From: Elysia chlorotica
Lineage: Eukaryota > Mollusca > Gastropoda > Plakobranchidae
Direction of reading: 5' to 3'
DNA length: 64,000 nucleotides
Assembly (NCBI GenBank): GCA_003991915.1
Contig: RQTK01000692.1
Location: forward strand, 123,958-187,957
The notes beneath the pieces were generated by a model. That model was given only the letters and a program-made list of their open reading frames with translations. It was not told the DNA's origin and did no database searches. Of this stretch, positions 46,701-60,754 are shown in pieces; the first letter of the stretch is position 1; each line of letters starts with the position of its first letter. The translations under genes were made by a program, and so were the position numbers.

Positions 46701-49700
46701 TGTTGTTGTTTTTTTACTAAAATGAAAGAGAAACTGATCGATGATTTTCTCGCTTTATAATTAGGACCCATTTGAGCCCAAGGATATTGTGTAACATTGG
46801 ATTTGTGTAAAAAAAAATAAAAAAGTCGTTTTTTTGTTTTTGGTTTTGGTTGTTTTTTTTTCATCTTTTGGCATTGCTATTTTCAAAATCGCTTTTGGTT
46901 TTAAACTTGAGAGGTAAAGACCATATGCAATTTCTTTCCGTTGAGGGTTGTAACCTGATATTTTTACTCTTTGTTTGCATTTTTTTTATTAGTGATTGTT
47001 AGCTATTAGATGAAAGGTAGAAAAGCGAATCTTATTTGTTATACTTTGAAGTTTATTGTTTTCTTTTGTTTTGTTTTGGGGATATGTTTTTGTTTGTTTT
47101 TGGGGTGTTTTTAGCGTGGTTTGGGTTGCGTTTCAATGTAGGAAATCCAGATCTAAATACATGAACTAAAAAAATTGTAAGCCATTTTTTTTTTCAAAAG
47201 AGGATGCGGAGAGGATATTTTAAACCATTGACATTTATGACGCCATTAGTAAACTATCCAGTGTTGACAATTCTATTTGAGTTCTGTTGTTGTTGCTGTT
47301 GTTGTTGCTGTTGTTGTTGTTCTTGGCGCCCGTCTGTCTCGGGAGACAATGGGTATGTGCGCTGTGTAGGTAAGACGAGTTTGAGGCTGAATGGCAGAGC
47401 CTGGTAGGTAAGATGAGTTTGAGGCTGAATGACAGCGCTGGTAGGTAAGACGAGTTTGAGGCTGAATGGCAGAGCCTGGTGTGGCTGAACAGGCCAATTT
47501 CGGGATGGCAGGTCCTGTAACAGTTTCGACAGGGGAATCTGGCGTCAGTCTATGAGTTCTATATGGAAATAATTAGGGCTACGAGTTTAACACACTGTTC
47601 GTATGAGATGGCTTTAACAACTGAAATTTTGTTTTCTCAAGCAGGTAGTCTTATGCGAGAAACACAATTATTGAGTTTGATAGCAGACCATTGGAACTTC
47701 TCACAGCTAAAAAGAAGAAATCATTCAAGACAAAAATAGTAAACAAGATAATAAAAGCACGTCTATAGTGATGTGTTTGCCAGCAAAGTTTTTTGTTGTT
47801 GTTATTTTGTTGTTGTTGTTGTTTTTAATAAAAGATATTTTAAGATATCATTAATTGCAAAAGTTGCAATTTTGGTATGTTCATATCGAGATGTGGGTTT
47901 TAAAAACTATTTCGAATATTCGCTGTTTTTATAGTAATTATGAGTAGTATATAAAAACACTAAAATACATTTAGACAACCATCTGGCCATGTATTTACAT
48001 GCCCCAGTTGGGCGTCTAAATCTAGTTCTTCTTTGAGTTTAAAATCTAATTTAAAACATGAATCAATATGTACCATGGTCCTAGTTTCTGACGATCAACG
48101 TTAAGAAAGCAACAAAGACCAACCCACCATTGTAAAGCCTCTTGAAGTTGTTGTTGTAGACGTGGTAGGCGCGGCTGTGCGAGCGGATGATGTTGTGCGC
48201 TACCCTGTAGACGCCCAAGCCAGGGTCGTAGACGCCCGGGGCGAACACGCCGATACCGTAGCCCAGCCAGCTGACCACGAAGGCCTCGTTAAACGTGATC
48301 CAGTACTTGACCTGGGGAAAGCAACGCCCGGGCTTGTGAATACAATGCTGCTAAAATCCCACAACCCCGACTAAAGGTGTTTTTTTACTATCAAAAAGGA
48401 CGCTTAGTCGGGGTTGTAAGCATAGAGCACGATTGTTCTTACTACGCTAAGCTCTCGTCATCTCACCTTTCATGCTTCGTGCCATGATCACATCCGCCAA
48501 CCCTACTCCAAAAATGTATTGTTTTATGCAGTTTGTTTCAATCGTTAGGCAAAAAATGTATCATTTCGTCCCTGGCTTGGCAGCTCCGCCATGCAGGTTT
48601 ATCATAGGAGCGAATTTCGAAGCAAGGTGGCGTCATCTTGTCATTTTAATTCGAGTGCAGACTAATAAGTTAAAGCTAAGACTTACAAAAATAGAAGACC
48701 AAGGGTCGGAAGTACAACGCTTCGGTAGCTAACGACTCGTCCTCTTAACCTCATTTTGTTACGACTCGACGTAAACATTCTTAAATCTCATAATTTTTAC
48801 GACTTCCCATAAACGCTCTTAATCTCTTATTGTTGCGACTCACCTTCAGCCCTCTTAATCTCATTATTGTAACGAATCGTTGTAAGCCCTCTTAATCTCA
48901 TTATTGTTACGATTTTGCTGTAAGCCTTTTTAGTCTCATTATTGTTAAGACTTGCCGTATGCCTTCTTAGTCTCATATTGTTACAACTCGTTGTAAGCCG
49001 ACTTAGTTTTATTGTTACGATTTCGCTATAAGCCTTTTTAGTCTCATTATTGTGACGACTCGCCGTAAGCCTTTTTAGTCTCATATTGTCATGACGTGTC
49101 GTAAGCCTTCTTCGTCTCATTATTGTTTCAACGCGCCGTAAGCCTTTTTAGTCTCATATTGTCATGACCTGTCGTAAGCCTTCTTCGTCTAATTATTGTT
49201 ACAACTCGTCGTAAGCATTCTTAGTCTCATATTGTTATTGCCGTAAACCTTCTTAGTTTTATTATTACAAAGCTTGAAGCCTTCTTAGTCTCATTATTGT
49301 TACAACGCGCCGTAAGCCTTCTTAGTTTCATTGTTGTTAAAACGCGCCGTAAGCTTTCTTAGTCTCATTATTGTTACAACGCGCCGTAAGCCTTCTTAGT
49401 CTCATATTGTTACGACTCGCCGTAAGCCTTCTTAGTCTCATTATTGTTACAACGCGCCGTAAGCCTTCTTAGTCTCATTATTGTTACAACGCGCCATAAG
49501 CCTTCTTAGTCTCATATTGTTACAACACGCCGTAAGCCTTCTTAGTCTTATATTGTTACCACGATGTTGTAAGCCTTCTTAGTCACAATTGGAAGAAAAG
49601 AAACTTCTTTTCACAAAAAGGTTATCGGCGATTTATTTCTACGTTTATACAATATATGTATTTTTAAACGAGTTTTTTTTAATTATTTGATAATTGAAAT

Positions 49701-50754
49701 GCGTGCGTTCCTTCCATAGACATTTCGGTGCTTAGCGATGATACAAATGGTCGCACCATTACACTTACATTATCAATTTAAAGCACGCAAAAATTAGTGT
49801 GCCGTTACTGCAAAAAAAAAAGACTTGGCTTTTAGTGTATCTGAAAGAAATATTATATTGCACCCTACTTCTACCGCACGATAACATGTTATTCGTACAG
49901 AAATATTTGTTGTGTACGTTTAGCCATTATGAACACGAAATAGAATCAAAACTGTTTCAAAAATCGAGTTTGTACTTCACCTCAACAATTAGTTGTTACT
50001 TCTAAGTGTTGAATTTCATCTTCTGTATACCTACGATTAATATAATATCCATAAGTATTTAGTATATAATACATAGCTTTTTTCCAGGAAACATCCAGTT
50101 CTTTTGAAAATGGAGGAAGCCTGTGTTAAGAATAGTGCCGCTCGAAAAACAACCCACTACAGGAAGACTACACTGGGCGTGGTTGGATGTTTTTTCCCAA
50201 CACAAGGAGTCTCCTTAGCCAGCCAAAAATAACCCACTACAGGAAGACTACAGTGGGCGTGGTTGAATGTTTTTTCCCAACACAAGGAGTCTCCTAGCAA
50301 GCCAAAAATAACCCTCCGCGCCCAGCGTGCGGGGAGAGCGGTGTTGGGTTACCCTGTCTCCGAACTGCTCGAAGCAGTGCCGGGCGTAATCCTCGAACAG
50401 GCCGACCACCGAGTCGTTCCTCCAGCCTCCCTGGTCCTCTATCGCCTGGGGCAGATCCCAGTGGTACAGCGTCGCCATCGGGGTGATGCTGGAGGTGGGT
50501 GGGGGGCCATACAGGGTGGAGGGAAAGAGCTGGCTATTCAGATCTGATGCATTCATGTTAAATTTTATTTGTTTAGTTTGCTTCCAATTTGATTTAGTAA
50601 CAAGTCTATTTTTTTTTATTCAACATTTTCATCCAGATGTTATGTTAACACTGAATTATTTCTTTTTTTTTTCAATTTGTTTATTTTTTTAGAATTATGT
50701 TATCATCATCATGACCATCATCATCATAATTATGATAAACAGCAGCACTAGTAA

Positions 50755-50820
<66 letters not shown>

Positions 50821-51711
50821 TATTATTATTGATATTCTTGTTGTTGCTATTTATGGACTTATCAAAAGAAGGTGACTTTAAACCACTAGATTGCACTTGT
50901 CAATCGCATTTCCGTTGCTCGAACTGTGAAAAACATAATTTATCCATTGCTATAAAAATTTCTCTATTCCTGAAAGATTAAGTTCATATAATTCTCTGGC
51001 CACTGAGTTTATGGTTAGCTTTATGAACTATCCTCAGGATCGCCATCGCTACAAAGCAGGACGCCTGGCGGGTGATGGAAGCAACACTCACTTGGCGGCG
51101 ATGAGCGCGTCGATGAGGCGGTTGTAGTAGTCGAAGCCGGCCTGGTTGAGGGTCCGTCTGGTGCCGTCGGCCATCACCCGGCTCCACGCGATGGAGAAGC
51201 GGTAGAAGTTCACCTGGCGGACCAAGAACATAAGTTTGTGGTCTCGTTGCAATCACTGACCCCGATCTATGGGCATAAATGCTATGAGAATGTTTCATGT
51301 AGATATAGATTGTAGGTCGCAATAATGTAAACATTTGTCATAACAAACGGGATAAGTGAAACTGAACTATGGGGGACCTGAGAAGGTCTTACATCCTAAA
51401 CAAGACAGACTGTTCAACCCATTAGTGAACCACTTACCTTTTTCATTATAATATTATGCAAAATGTTAGTACTTATATTTTGTTCAACCCTCTAGCTCTT
51501 CCTTGTTTGATTTTATTATGATTTGTGTGTGGTTTGGTTTATAGCGTGTGTTGTTTGTTGTTTTTCTGTTTCTTGATTTTGTTACTTTTTGCTTGTTTTC
51601 CTTTGTTGTTTTTATTTGTGTATTTGTTTGTTGTTGCTTTTTGTTGGTTTGTTTTTGTTGGTTTTTTTTGTTGTTGTTTTTTTTTTTTTTTTTTTGGTTG
51701 TTGTTGTTGTT

Positions 51712-51744
<33 letters not shown>

Positions 51745-54700
51745 TTTTTGTTTGTTTTTTTTGTTTTTTTTTTTTTTTTTTTTTTTTGTGGGGTTTTTTG
51801 GAGGGGGGATTGGCTGATGCATGCTTTCTTGTTTTCGTGTTATTGTTTCGCTTTTGTTTGTTTGTTTGTTTGTTTGTTTGTTTGTTTGTTTTTTAATCAG
51901 ACATTTTGAATTGACAAGTTTGATTGCTGGTACCCCGAGCTCTTTGAGCAAGGCGACGTCGTGCATGTAGAGGTGGTAGCTGTCACACGCCACGTCCCCC
52001 GTCTGGCGGTCGGCTAGCCGGTTGTTGTGGGCGAACGTGTCCCAGATGCTTGGGCCTTTGCCTGGAGTGAAGGAAACCAGATGCAAGGTAAGCTGAGCGA
52101 CCGCAACTTTCCGGGGTAATTCGTAGATGCCCTTTTGCTTTGCGCCTTTATAATAATGGAATTTTTAGTATCAAGCGTAAGAAAAGAATTTAGCTATTCC
52201 TAATGACATATCATTCCAAATAGTGTACAAATGCAATAATGTTTTGTTTTCTTGTTTGTTTTTTATTTCAATGGGCACTTTGTTCCAGTGAAAGGAATGT
52301 TTGGCCAAATGCGATAATCGCCTACAAATTAGTCTGGCCGCTTATTTCATTTTGTGCTGCTTTGAAACTTGTTGAAATCAAAAACACAGATGAACAGAAA
52401 ATGCTCTTATGAGTAGGCCCATCGTATCACTTGCTATTAGTAGGTGTACATTTACTTCAGGCCACAATCGTTGGTGTCTCCAAAGACATGTATTCCTTCT
52501 ATGGCTGTACGTTGGTGGAAAATATTTTATTTTAAATTAATGTTTCATATCTTCTGACGCATACGCTCGTCCCTTACAAATGAATGGTATAAAACCCTCT
52601 GGTTTCAAAACAAATTACGTTTTTGTTTGATTCAACAAGGCTTTATAATTATGAAGCTAGCGTGCGGAATCAAGCAAAGGGATGATTGAGACAAAGATCG
52701 CTAATCATCATAACCTCACCGTCAGCGTTCCATCCGCCCTCGATCTGGTAGGCAGAGGTTGCCACACCCCATTGAAAGTGGGCGGGAAATTTGCCATAGT
52801 AAAATTCATTTCTGTCAGCAGGATCTGGAGGAAATACAATCAGGATTCCTTTGAAGCTGCATTCGTGTCTTGAGTTTTTATGTTATTGATGTTTGTTGTT
52901 GTTGTTGTTCTTATTATTATTATTTGGGATAGTTTTATGGGGGATGTTTCATTTAATTATAATGTATTAGCGTGTTAAATTTATTTATTTAAACAACTAC
53001 GGATTAATAAACTATTAGCTTAGAAGGCTGCATTCAAATTAAGTTTGTTTGTTGTTGTTGTTTTTTTAATTTTAAAGGTTAAACATATTGTCCGCTTGAA
53101 ATGTACAATATTTCGAAATCTTACTTCGATATATAGATTTCATATTTGAAAACATTAATTTGGTAGTCTTGAAACTAAAAATTTTGAGGATAATAAAACA
53201 AAGAGCTAACCACTACTTAACTTGATGTAATATTCAAAAGGATTGTGAAAATTAGTTGCTTTCGTCGTCATCCCCTCCTCTACTCCATTGTTTTTCCTTT
53301 CTAAATTAAAACATGAATTTTAATATATATATTTATTTTATTTGACAAGCCCTCAAGTTATTAAGATGGGTTTTTAGATGCAACTGGGCAAGGGTGTTCC
53401 AACAATGGAAAGGAAAAAAATCACTGGGAAAAATAGCAAACGACTAACGAGAGGTTAGAGTTCAATAATTATAATAAAGCCAAAATAATAAGAATGAACA
53501 TGAACATAGAATTCACAAAGATATAACAGTACAAAATGTTAGACAATAATATAGGTGGAAAATCTTATCACACAAGTCTGTTTAAAACAATTAAATTGTC
53601 CATAAATACTACACCAAGACGTAAGGCTAGATTGTGTAGTAACGACAGTTCGAGTACTAGAAGATCACTAAGTCTTATATTATGGTTCCGGGCGACGGCA
53701 ACGGCGATCCAGCGACGACAGCCCAAAGATGACACTCCGACGATGATGCTCTCATGTAGGTGTGAGAGCGTGGTGAAGCTGATGATGACCAATGACAGGG
53801 TAGACAGGCTGACCACGGACAGTGAAGGTCCAGCAGGCTGATAGCGTCTTACTGGACAGCGTCTCAACAGCAGCTCACAGGCAGCTCAGGCACGATTTGT
53901 ACGACTCAACAGCAGAGGTCAATAGAAGGTCCATACCCAGGTGGCAATGCAGTTACAGTTCCCAACTACTACTAATACATAAATAGATGTAGCAATAGCA
54001 AATCGACATACGGCTCGGAAGCTTACCGGCTAGAAACGAGGCAGGGCAGGCTAGGTCACTCTAACATGCTCTAAGCTGCATGGAAAATAATCACGCCTCT
54101 CAAAGGCAAAATACTTCAGAATAGAACTCTTAAGGCAAATAATTGCTTCACAAATTACGCTAGAACTCTGGATACAGAGAATCCCACTGATACGTCGTAA
54201 TGTACGTCCAGTGAAAATCTGAAGCCCTTAACTCTGTAAAGAGAATACCGCAGACTAGCTGCAAACTGCTCTTGCCTCAGTCCCTTAGCCCAGGGGTAGA
54301 ACTCCGGCTTCCGACGCATGAGGTCTGTGGTTCAATCCTTGGCGATTTCGCCCTCTACTGGTTGGGTCGGTGTCATTTAAATGTGACTAGCTGAGTCATG
54401 GTATCCCCGCAAATTAGATGGTCAGAAGTCAGTCCCTGAGCCCGTCCACATGCACAATATAGCCTATATAGTGCTGATGCTGGACGTTAAAACAACTCAA
54501 CTTAACCTAGCTTGCTAGCTATGAAGATATTGTCGGGAAGTGCTGACTACCGCAGTCTGCTAAGTCTGTGTAGAAGAGATCCGGTCTTTGAAGTATCGTA
54601 AAGCTAGTGTCCTTCACCCCCGCTAAGCTTGCTCCTCCACCACCTTTATTAATCCTAACTTTCCTAAAGATACCAAAAGAATTCTTACAAGCCCTGAAAT

Positions 54701-57700
54701 CCTTGAGATAGTCGGTGAGTCCCCTGCTGGCCACCAGCTCCTGGTAGAACTGCGCGGACCGTCTGGGGTAGCGCCGCCTGTCGCCGTCCCCCATGTCTGT
54801 GTAGTGTAGGCCGGTCTTCACGGTGTATCCCATCTCCCATTCGAACCCGTCCACCAGCGACCACAGGAAGTAGCCCCTGACGTCACATCCGGTCTTTATA
54901 GCTATGTAGGGACAAGAAAATAACAGCAGTGAGGACATAGGCAACGAGATAAAAATTCAGATTTTTTTTACCACTATTTTTTTTCCTCATTAATACTGCT
55001 CGTGACCTCATTAATTTTAGGTACTTGTGTGTTAAGCAACCTTTAATGAAATGTGGCATAATTCTTGTGTTCAGTTTATTAATAATCTTAATACTGTGCA
55101 ACGCCAATAATCCTAGTTATATGGTACAAGTATAACGTGAATCGAATTATTTTAAGCACTGCGTTCGTTTAAATTACTACAATTTATACGGCGTGGTTCG
55201 CTATTCGATTTTAGGTAGCAACCGCATTATAATCAGTCATGTGTTATGAATTGTATTGCTCCTTTTATTATTGTCTAGTATTTGATCCTCCACCTCTAGT
55301 TATTGGGATCTGTGTATTCTAGTGTGGGGCCTTCAATTCGATCTATTTCTTAACAACCCTTATAAGGTATTAGTTTTAGGGTTGCGGTCGTATGCAATTG
55401 CTTCATATCTCGTATATATACCCAAGAGTGTTATAATCATACGCGAGATTACTTTCACACGTGCCGCTCACCTAACCCACGCTTGTCTATTCGTATTTGT
55501 AAGAGATCAAAAAGTAATCGGTGTCTTGCAATATGAGTTAGCCCTCTCTACAATGTATTTTCCTTACGTGAAAGGCGAAGCTACCAACTCCTGCCCTAAA
55601 ATATGCCTTACAATTTCATTTTTTACGTAAGCTTCACATTGATTCCATCACGCTTTCGCCTTCCAAGCTCTCTAGACATTTTATTCTGTAAATCATACTG
55701 TAGCTGTAGACTTAGCTAGCAATACATTGTTGCTTCAACTTACCTTGCAGCACATTGTTTTTGTAGACTTACCCTGCAGCACATTGTTGCTGTAGACTTA
55801 CCCTGCAGCACATTGTTGCTGTAGACTTACCCTGCAGCACATTGTTGCTGTAGACTTACCCTGCAGCACATTGTTGCTGTAGACTTACCCTGCAGCACAT
55901 TGTTGCTGTAGACTTACCCTGCAGCACATTGTTGCTGTAGACTTACCCTGCAGCACATTGTTGCTGTAGACTTACCCTGCAGCACATTGTTGCTGTAGAC
56001 TTACCCTGCAGCACATTGTTGCTGTAGACCTACCCTGCAGCACATTGTTGCTGTAGACCTACCCTGCAGCACATTGTTGCTGTAGACTTACCCTGCAGCA
56101 CATTGTTGCTGTAGACCTACCCTGCAGCACATTGTTGCTGTAGACTTACCCTGCAGCACATTGTTGCTGTAGACTTACCCTGCAGCACATTGTTGCTGTA
56201 GACTTACCCTGCAGCACATTGTTGCTGTAGACTTACCCTGCAGCACATTGTTGCTGTAGACTTACCCTGCAGCACATTGTTGCTGTAGACTTACCCTGCA
56301 GCACATTGTTGCTTCAGACCTACCCTGCAGCACATTGTTGCTGTAGACTTACCCTGCAGCACATTGTTGCTGTAGACCTACCCTGCAGCACATTGTTGCT
56401 GTAGACTTACCTTGCAGCACATTGTTGCTGTACTCCCGGATGTACTCCACACGGTTCTGGTCCTCCAGGCTTCCACAGGAGCCCAGCCCGCTCTGCGTGA
56501 CGTAAATGGCCGGCTTGCTGTAGGTGTTGGTCACGTGCTCTAACAGCTCGCGCAGGCCGAATCCCATCAGCCGCCTGGTGCTGTTCGGGTTGGTTTCTGG
56601 ACGGAATTCCAACCTGATGGGTCGAAAGCATAGTTACATTCATTTCATTTGTCGGATGGCATGTTTGTTTCTTACTTTTTAAGGAAATCAATAATTTAAA
56701 TAATCAGAGAGGGAGTCTCAATCTGCATAAAGTATTTAAGTTTCATATTTCTTTTTTTTTTTTTTTTGGATTAATTTTCAACGTTTCATACAAGATGAAC
56801 TGTGAAGCCTTGATCATGTGCTACCCGCAAGGAAAAATATGTCGATCATAACTTTTTGGGAACATGAAGACAACGAACCTTTAAATCGTGTTACTTTGAA
56901 CATTCATAATGAATCTTTTATGGGCGTTTTACACAGCAAACATCGTAGAATCGGTTTCTAAAAACCAATAAAACATAGATATCATTTTTGTTTGTTATAC
57001 TTCTTGAATATTTCCCCTACAAAAGTAGTTCGAGTTCAAACAATATTCGCGGTGTGGGGGCAAGCTAGCGAACTTGTTAGGGCGTCAGGCTGAGGCCACA
57101 CTGCAAGCGAGAGCTGTCGCTAGCGATATCAGTTTCCATTGTGACTTTCTCTTCTTAAGGTTTTTGCTGCACAGCAAAAATGTTTACGCAATTACGTATT
57201 TAAGTTAGTCAACGACGCAGTGAGCGGTGCTAAAAAGTATGTTACTGTGTCAATACCTGGTGATTGAGCGGCAAGTGAGAAAAGCATTGGGAAATATTGT
57301 ATCGCTCACCGCAGCTTTTACTATTCCTCTGCGTTGTTAAATTTCATTCTCGTCCGGCTCCGCTCTGTCGCCTTTAGTGTGTCTGGCTGGGGTGGATGTA
57401 TGAGTTGGTATATTCGCACACTATAGCAAGCCATCGCTAGCTACAGGTCTAGCTTGCAGTGTGGCCTCAGCCTTAAGCTCTCAATAACGTTAGAAAACGC
57501 CGAGATTGAACAAATGTATTGGCCAGATACTGTCCTCAAGTGACTGGTTTGGTGTCAGTATAATGCACCCGGCTGCGACAGGATTTCTGGTACATGCGGC
57601 GGAAGGAAAACAACCAACCAACAAGGCCACCAACTGTAGCAGCGTTGACCTACTTGGGGTATGACGTGTCTGTTTCAAGCGTCACGCCCTGGTCGGAGAA

Positions 57701-60691
57701 GAAACCTGGAGACGTAGCCTGGTCTGCACTCTCGCTGGCGAGTTGTGTTGTGAAATGGTTGATACCCAAGAAGTCCAGTGATCCTAGCGCGTGAATTATA
57801 CACCAATTAACAAACATAATATGACCAACACAAATTAGACAATATGGACTAGCATTTCATCGTACATCAAGATGGTATGTCATCTGTAGTCAAAACCTTC
57901 AAACAATGGGTTTACCCCTTAAGGTACAAAATGATTCACCAATAATGTTTTCAACCTTCTTGAGCTAGTGGTCGAGTTTTATTCTCTCCTACTTGCTGTT
58001 TAGAAACCTGTTGTTTTTAACAACAACAAAAAAGATGGATGAAAAAATGTAAATTGATAAAGCTTTTGCCTCAAAAGGGCTCTGAAGGTACATTTCTTAC
58101 ACGTTTGCGAAATTCAAGATTAAAGCCACCAAGTACATAAACTAACTTTAATGACAACACTTGTGGAAACTATCTTATTTTTCATTCATCAATATATTTT
58201 GAAAATAAGATTACAAAACATTTTACGAATGTTAACAAAAAGTATTGAAATGTGTTTGACGAACCTTTGACCGTCGTCCTCTCCTGCACAGTGAACACTG
58301 GCAGTGTCTGGTTGGGGAAACCCAGCCCGGCCCGTCTCGAGCTGACCCGCTGCTTCATGAGGGCCGGGTAGTCCCCGCCAAACAGGGGACCGGCGAACCA
58401 GCCCAGGCGGAACGTCAGCGCTCGCGCGGCCGCCATCTTGTCCGGCACGCTGTCGCTCTTCGCCACGAACCAGTCGGAGCTGAGCGAGATCCCCACTTGG
58501 CCTGCAGTGCGGTAGAAGAAAGGCAAATGTTGATGATAGAGGCATTGTGATACAGCGGCCCCTGCGGAGATGAAGACGAGAGAGAGGAAAGTGTGTACGG
58601 CGTCCAATCATCTCGCTGTTCTAGACTATCGGAGTCAATGTCCGTGCATCTTGTTTCAAAGGTAGTGGATATTGCCCTTCATCTAGACCAGAAAACAAGT
58701 GCCTCAGGGCTGTGCTACGTCATCCGTTATCATCGACTGGATCGCAAAGCCTCCTGGTATCCCTGAGAGCTCCCAAGAAAATATTGATCCTAGTTTTTCT
58801 GTATCAACGGGTCACATTATACTCAGACAGACCCAACCAGTAGGGTATGAAATCGGACGGATACATTTGCTTGTTCGTAGGATCGAACTGGGAGTCTCTC
58901 AATAAGAAGCCCAGCGCTCAACAACTTTGACCAGCTAGCATCTGCAATAGAATTAGGATAATCTAACCAAATGTGATGATAGTCCTTTGGAACTAAATGG
59001 TTTTATGGGCTTGTTTAAAAATACATAGAGAAACCATGGAATAAATAATGGTGATTTTTATACCTCTGTAAAACTTCGGTGTGTTTGAGGAGGTATTACG
59101 AAATGTCGTCAATCTTAAAATACCCAAAGCATAATAGTAGATACCGGTAATTAAATAATTAGCTTTTATGAACGAATTCAATTTTAATGATTGGAGAGGA
59201 ACAGACGAATAGTAAGTATGTTTTGATTTAACAAGACTCCACTACAGGGTTTTCAATGACCAGAAAAGCAATGGAAGTACTCCCTTGTTACCCCAATACA
59301 GAATATCAAATAGGAAAGACAATTAATTTAACTTTCATTGTTTGCTTCAAACACCAAACCGAGGCGCCGTCTGAATTGCAAAAACACCAAACCTTAGTGC
59401 CAGCAAAAAGATAATATGATTCATTAGGCCCCAAAACCATAGACCCATACAAGTTATAACTAAATACAAAGAGCGCGGTTACAGGGCATCATTCTCTGCT
59501 TTTTTGACGCTGAAATGGGCCCATGGCACCAATTCCTAGTCTCAAAGGCAAACTTTTATGTCACCCATTCCCTAGTACGCCCATCCCCAAAAGATGCTCG
59601 TCTGTAACTTTAAATACATTACCAAATTTCTATTTCTAAAATGTTGACAAGTAAAAAATGATGTTTAGTTGTCTCTGTTATAAATTGTGATTAAGTTTCG
59701 GTTGCTGCTGTTGCGTTTTGTTTTGTTTTGGGTATTTTTGTTTAGTTTGTTTGTTGTTGTTTTTTTTGTTGTTGTTGTGTTTTGCTTTTTTGTTTTTGTT
59801 TGTTGTTTTTTGTTATTGTTTTTCTTGTTTGTTGTTGTTTTATTGTTGTTGTTTTGTTTTGTTGTTGTTGTTGTTTTCTTGTTGTTGTTTTTTGTTTTTT
59901 TGTTGTTGTTGTTGTTGTTGTTGTTGTTGGTCGTTCTGAGTCGTTCAGAGGAACATAATGTTAATTTTTAATATAAAAAAGGTTACAATATTGTGACATA
60001 AACAGCGTACATTTTTAAGTATCCTAGAACATACATTGCTTATAATTTCTTTCAAATTATTGTTTATTAGGGGCGAGAAACTGTTCCATTTTCCCATGAC
60101 AATAACAGTTGAACCGAAGCATTGAACCGGCTGAAACAGACGTCGCGGCATCCCTGCGCCACGGAAACGGCTGAGATAATCACAGACCTACGCAATGTGA
60201 TATTCTGTGGTGTCACTGGCTCCGTAAGTAGATGAGTGGACGCCGGTGAAGATTCCCTTACCTAGCATCTTCGTTTCGGTTATGGGTTCTGTATTTGAGT
60301 GACAGCATACAGATTTGTCAGGCATTAGTCTTGCGACCTGTTCGCGATATGGACTGGCTGCTGACGCGGGCAGTAGGAAAGCAATGCACCCACCTTGCTG
60401 CACGGCTCTGTAGGTGTCCCTGTACACGCGATAGGCCGCGGCGTGGGCCAGCAGGAGGTGGTGTCCCACCCTGTACGTCTGGCCGGGGTCCTTCACGCCT
60501 GGCGCGTGCTCGCCGCTCTCGTAGCCTCGGTATGCCACGGAGAACGGGTCCTCAATGGTCGTCCACATCTTCACCTGCAGTAGGTTTTAGTGTGAACAGA
60601 AGTGGATTTGAACAGTTACGTTGTAAAGGATCTCATTAAAATACAGATATTTATACTTTTAACACATAAAATTACAAAATTTTTAGTAGTA

Positions 60692-60754
<63 letters not shown>

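Noticed and set aside
50263..50547. Plus-strand frame over GH1 exon 12
   Set aside because: Shadow of the minus-strand GH1 exon, which carries the YHWDLPQA motif.
53536..53867. Overlapping frames of about 100 codons on both strands in GH1 intron 8
   Set aside because: No recognisable domain and no splice phases that would join it to the GH1 gene; kept only as unclassified sequence.
55717..56410. CRISPR-like array
   Set aside because: Units are contiguous with no spacers, the genome is an animal's, and the unit is an exon-intron junction.
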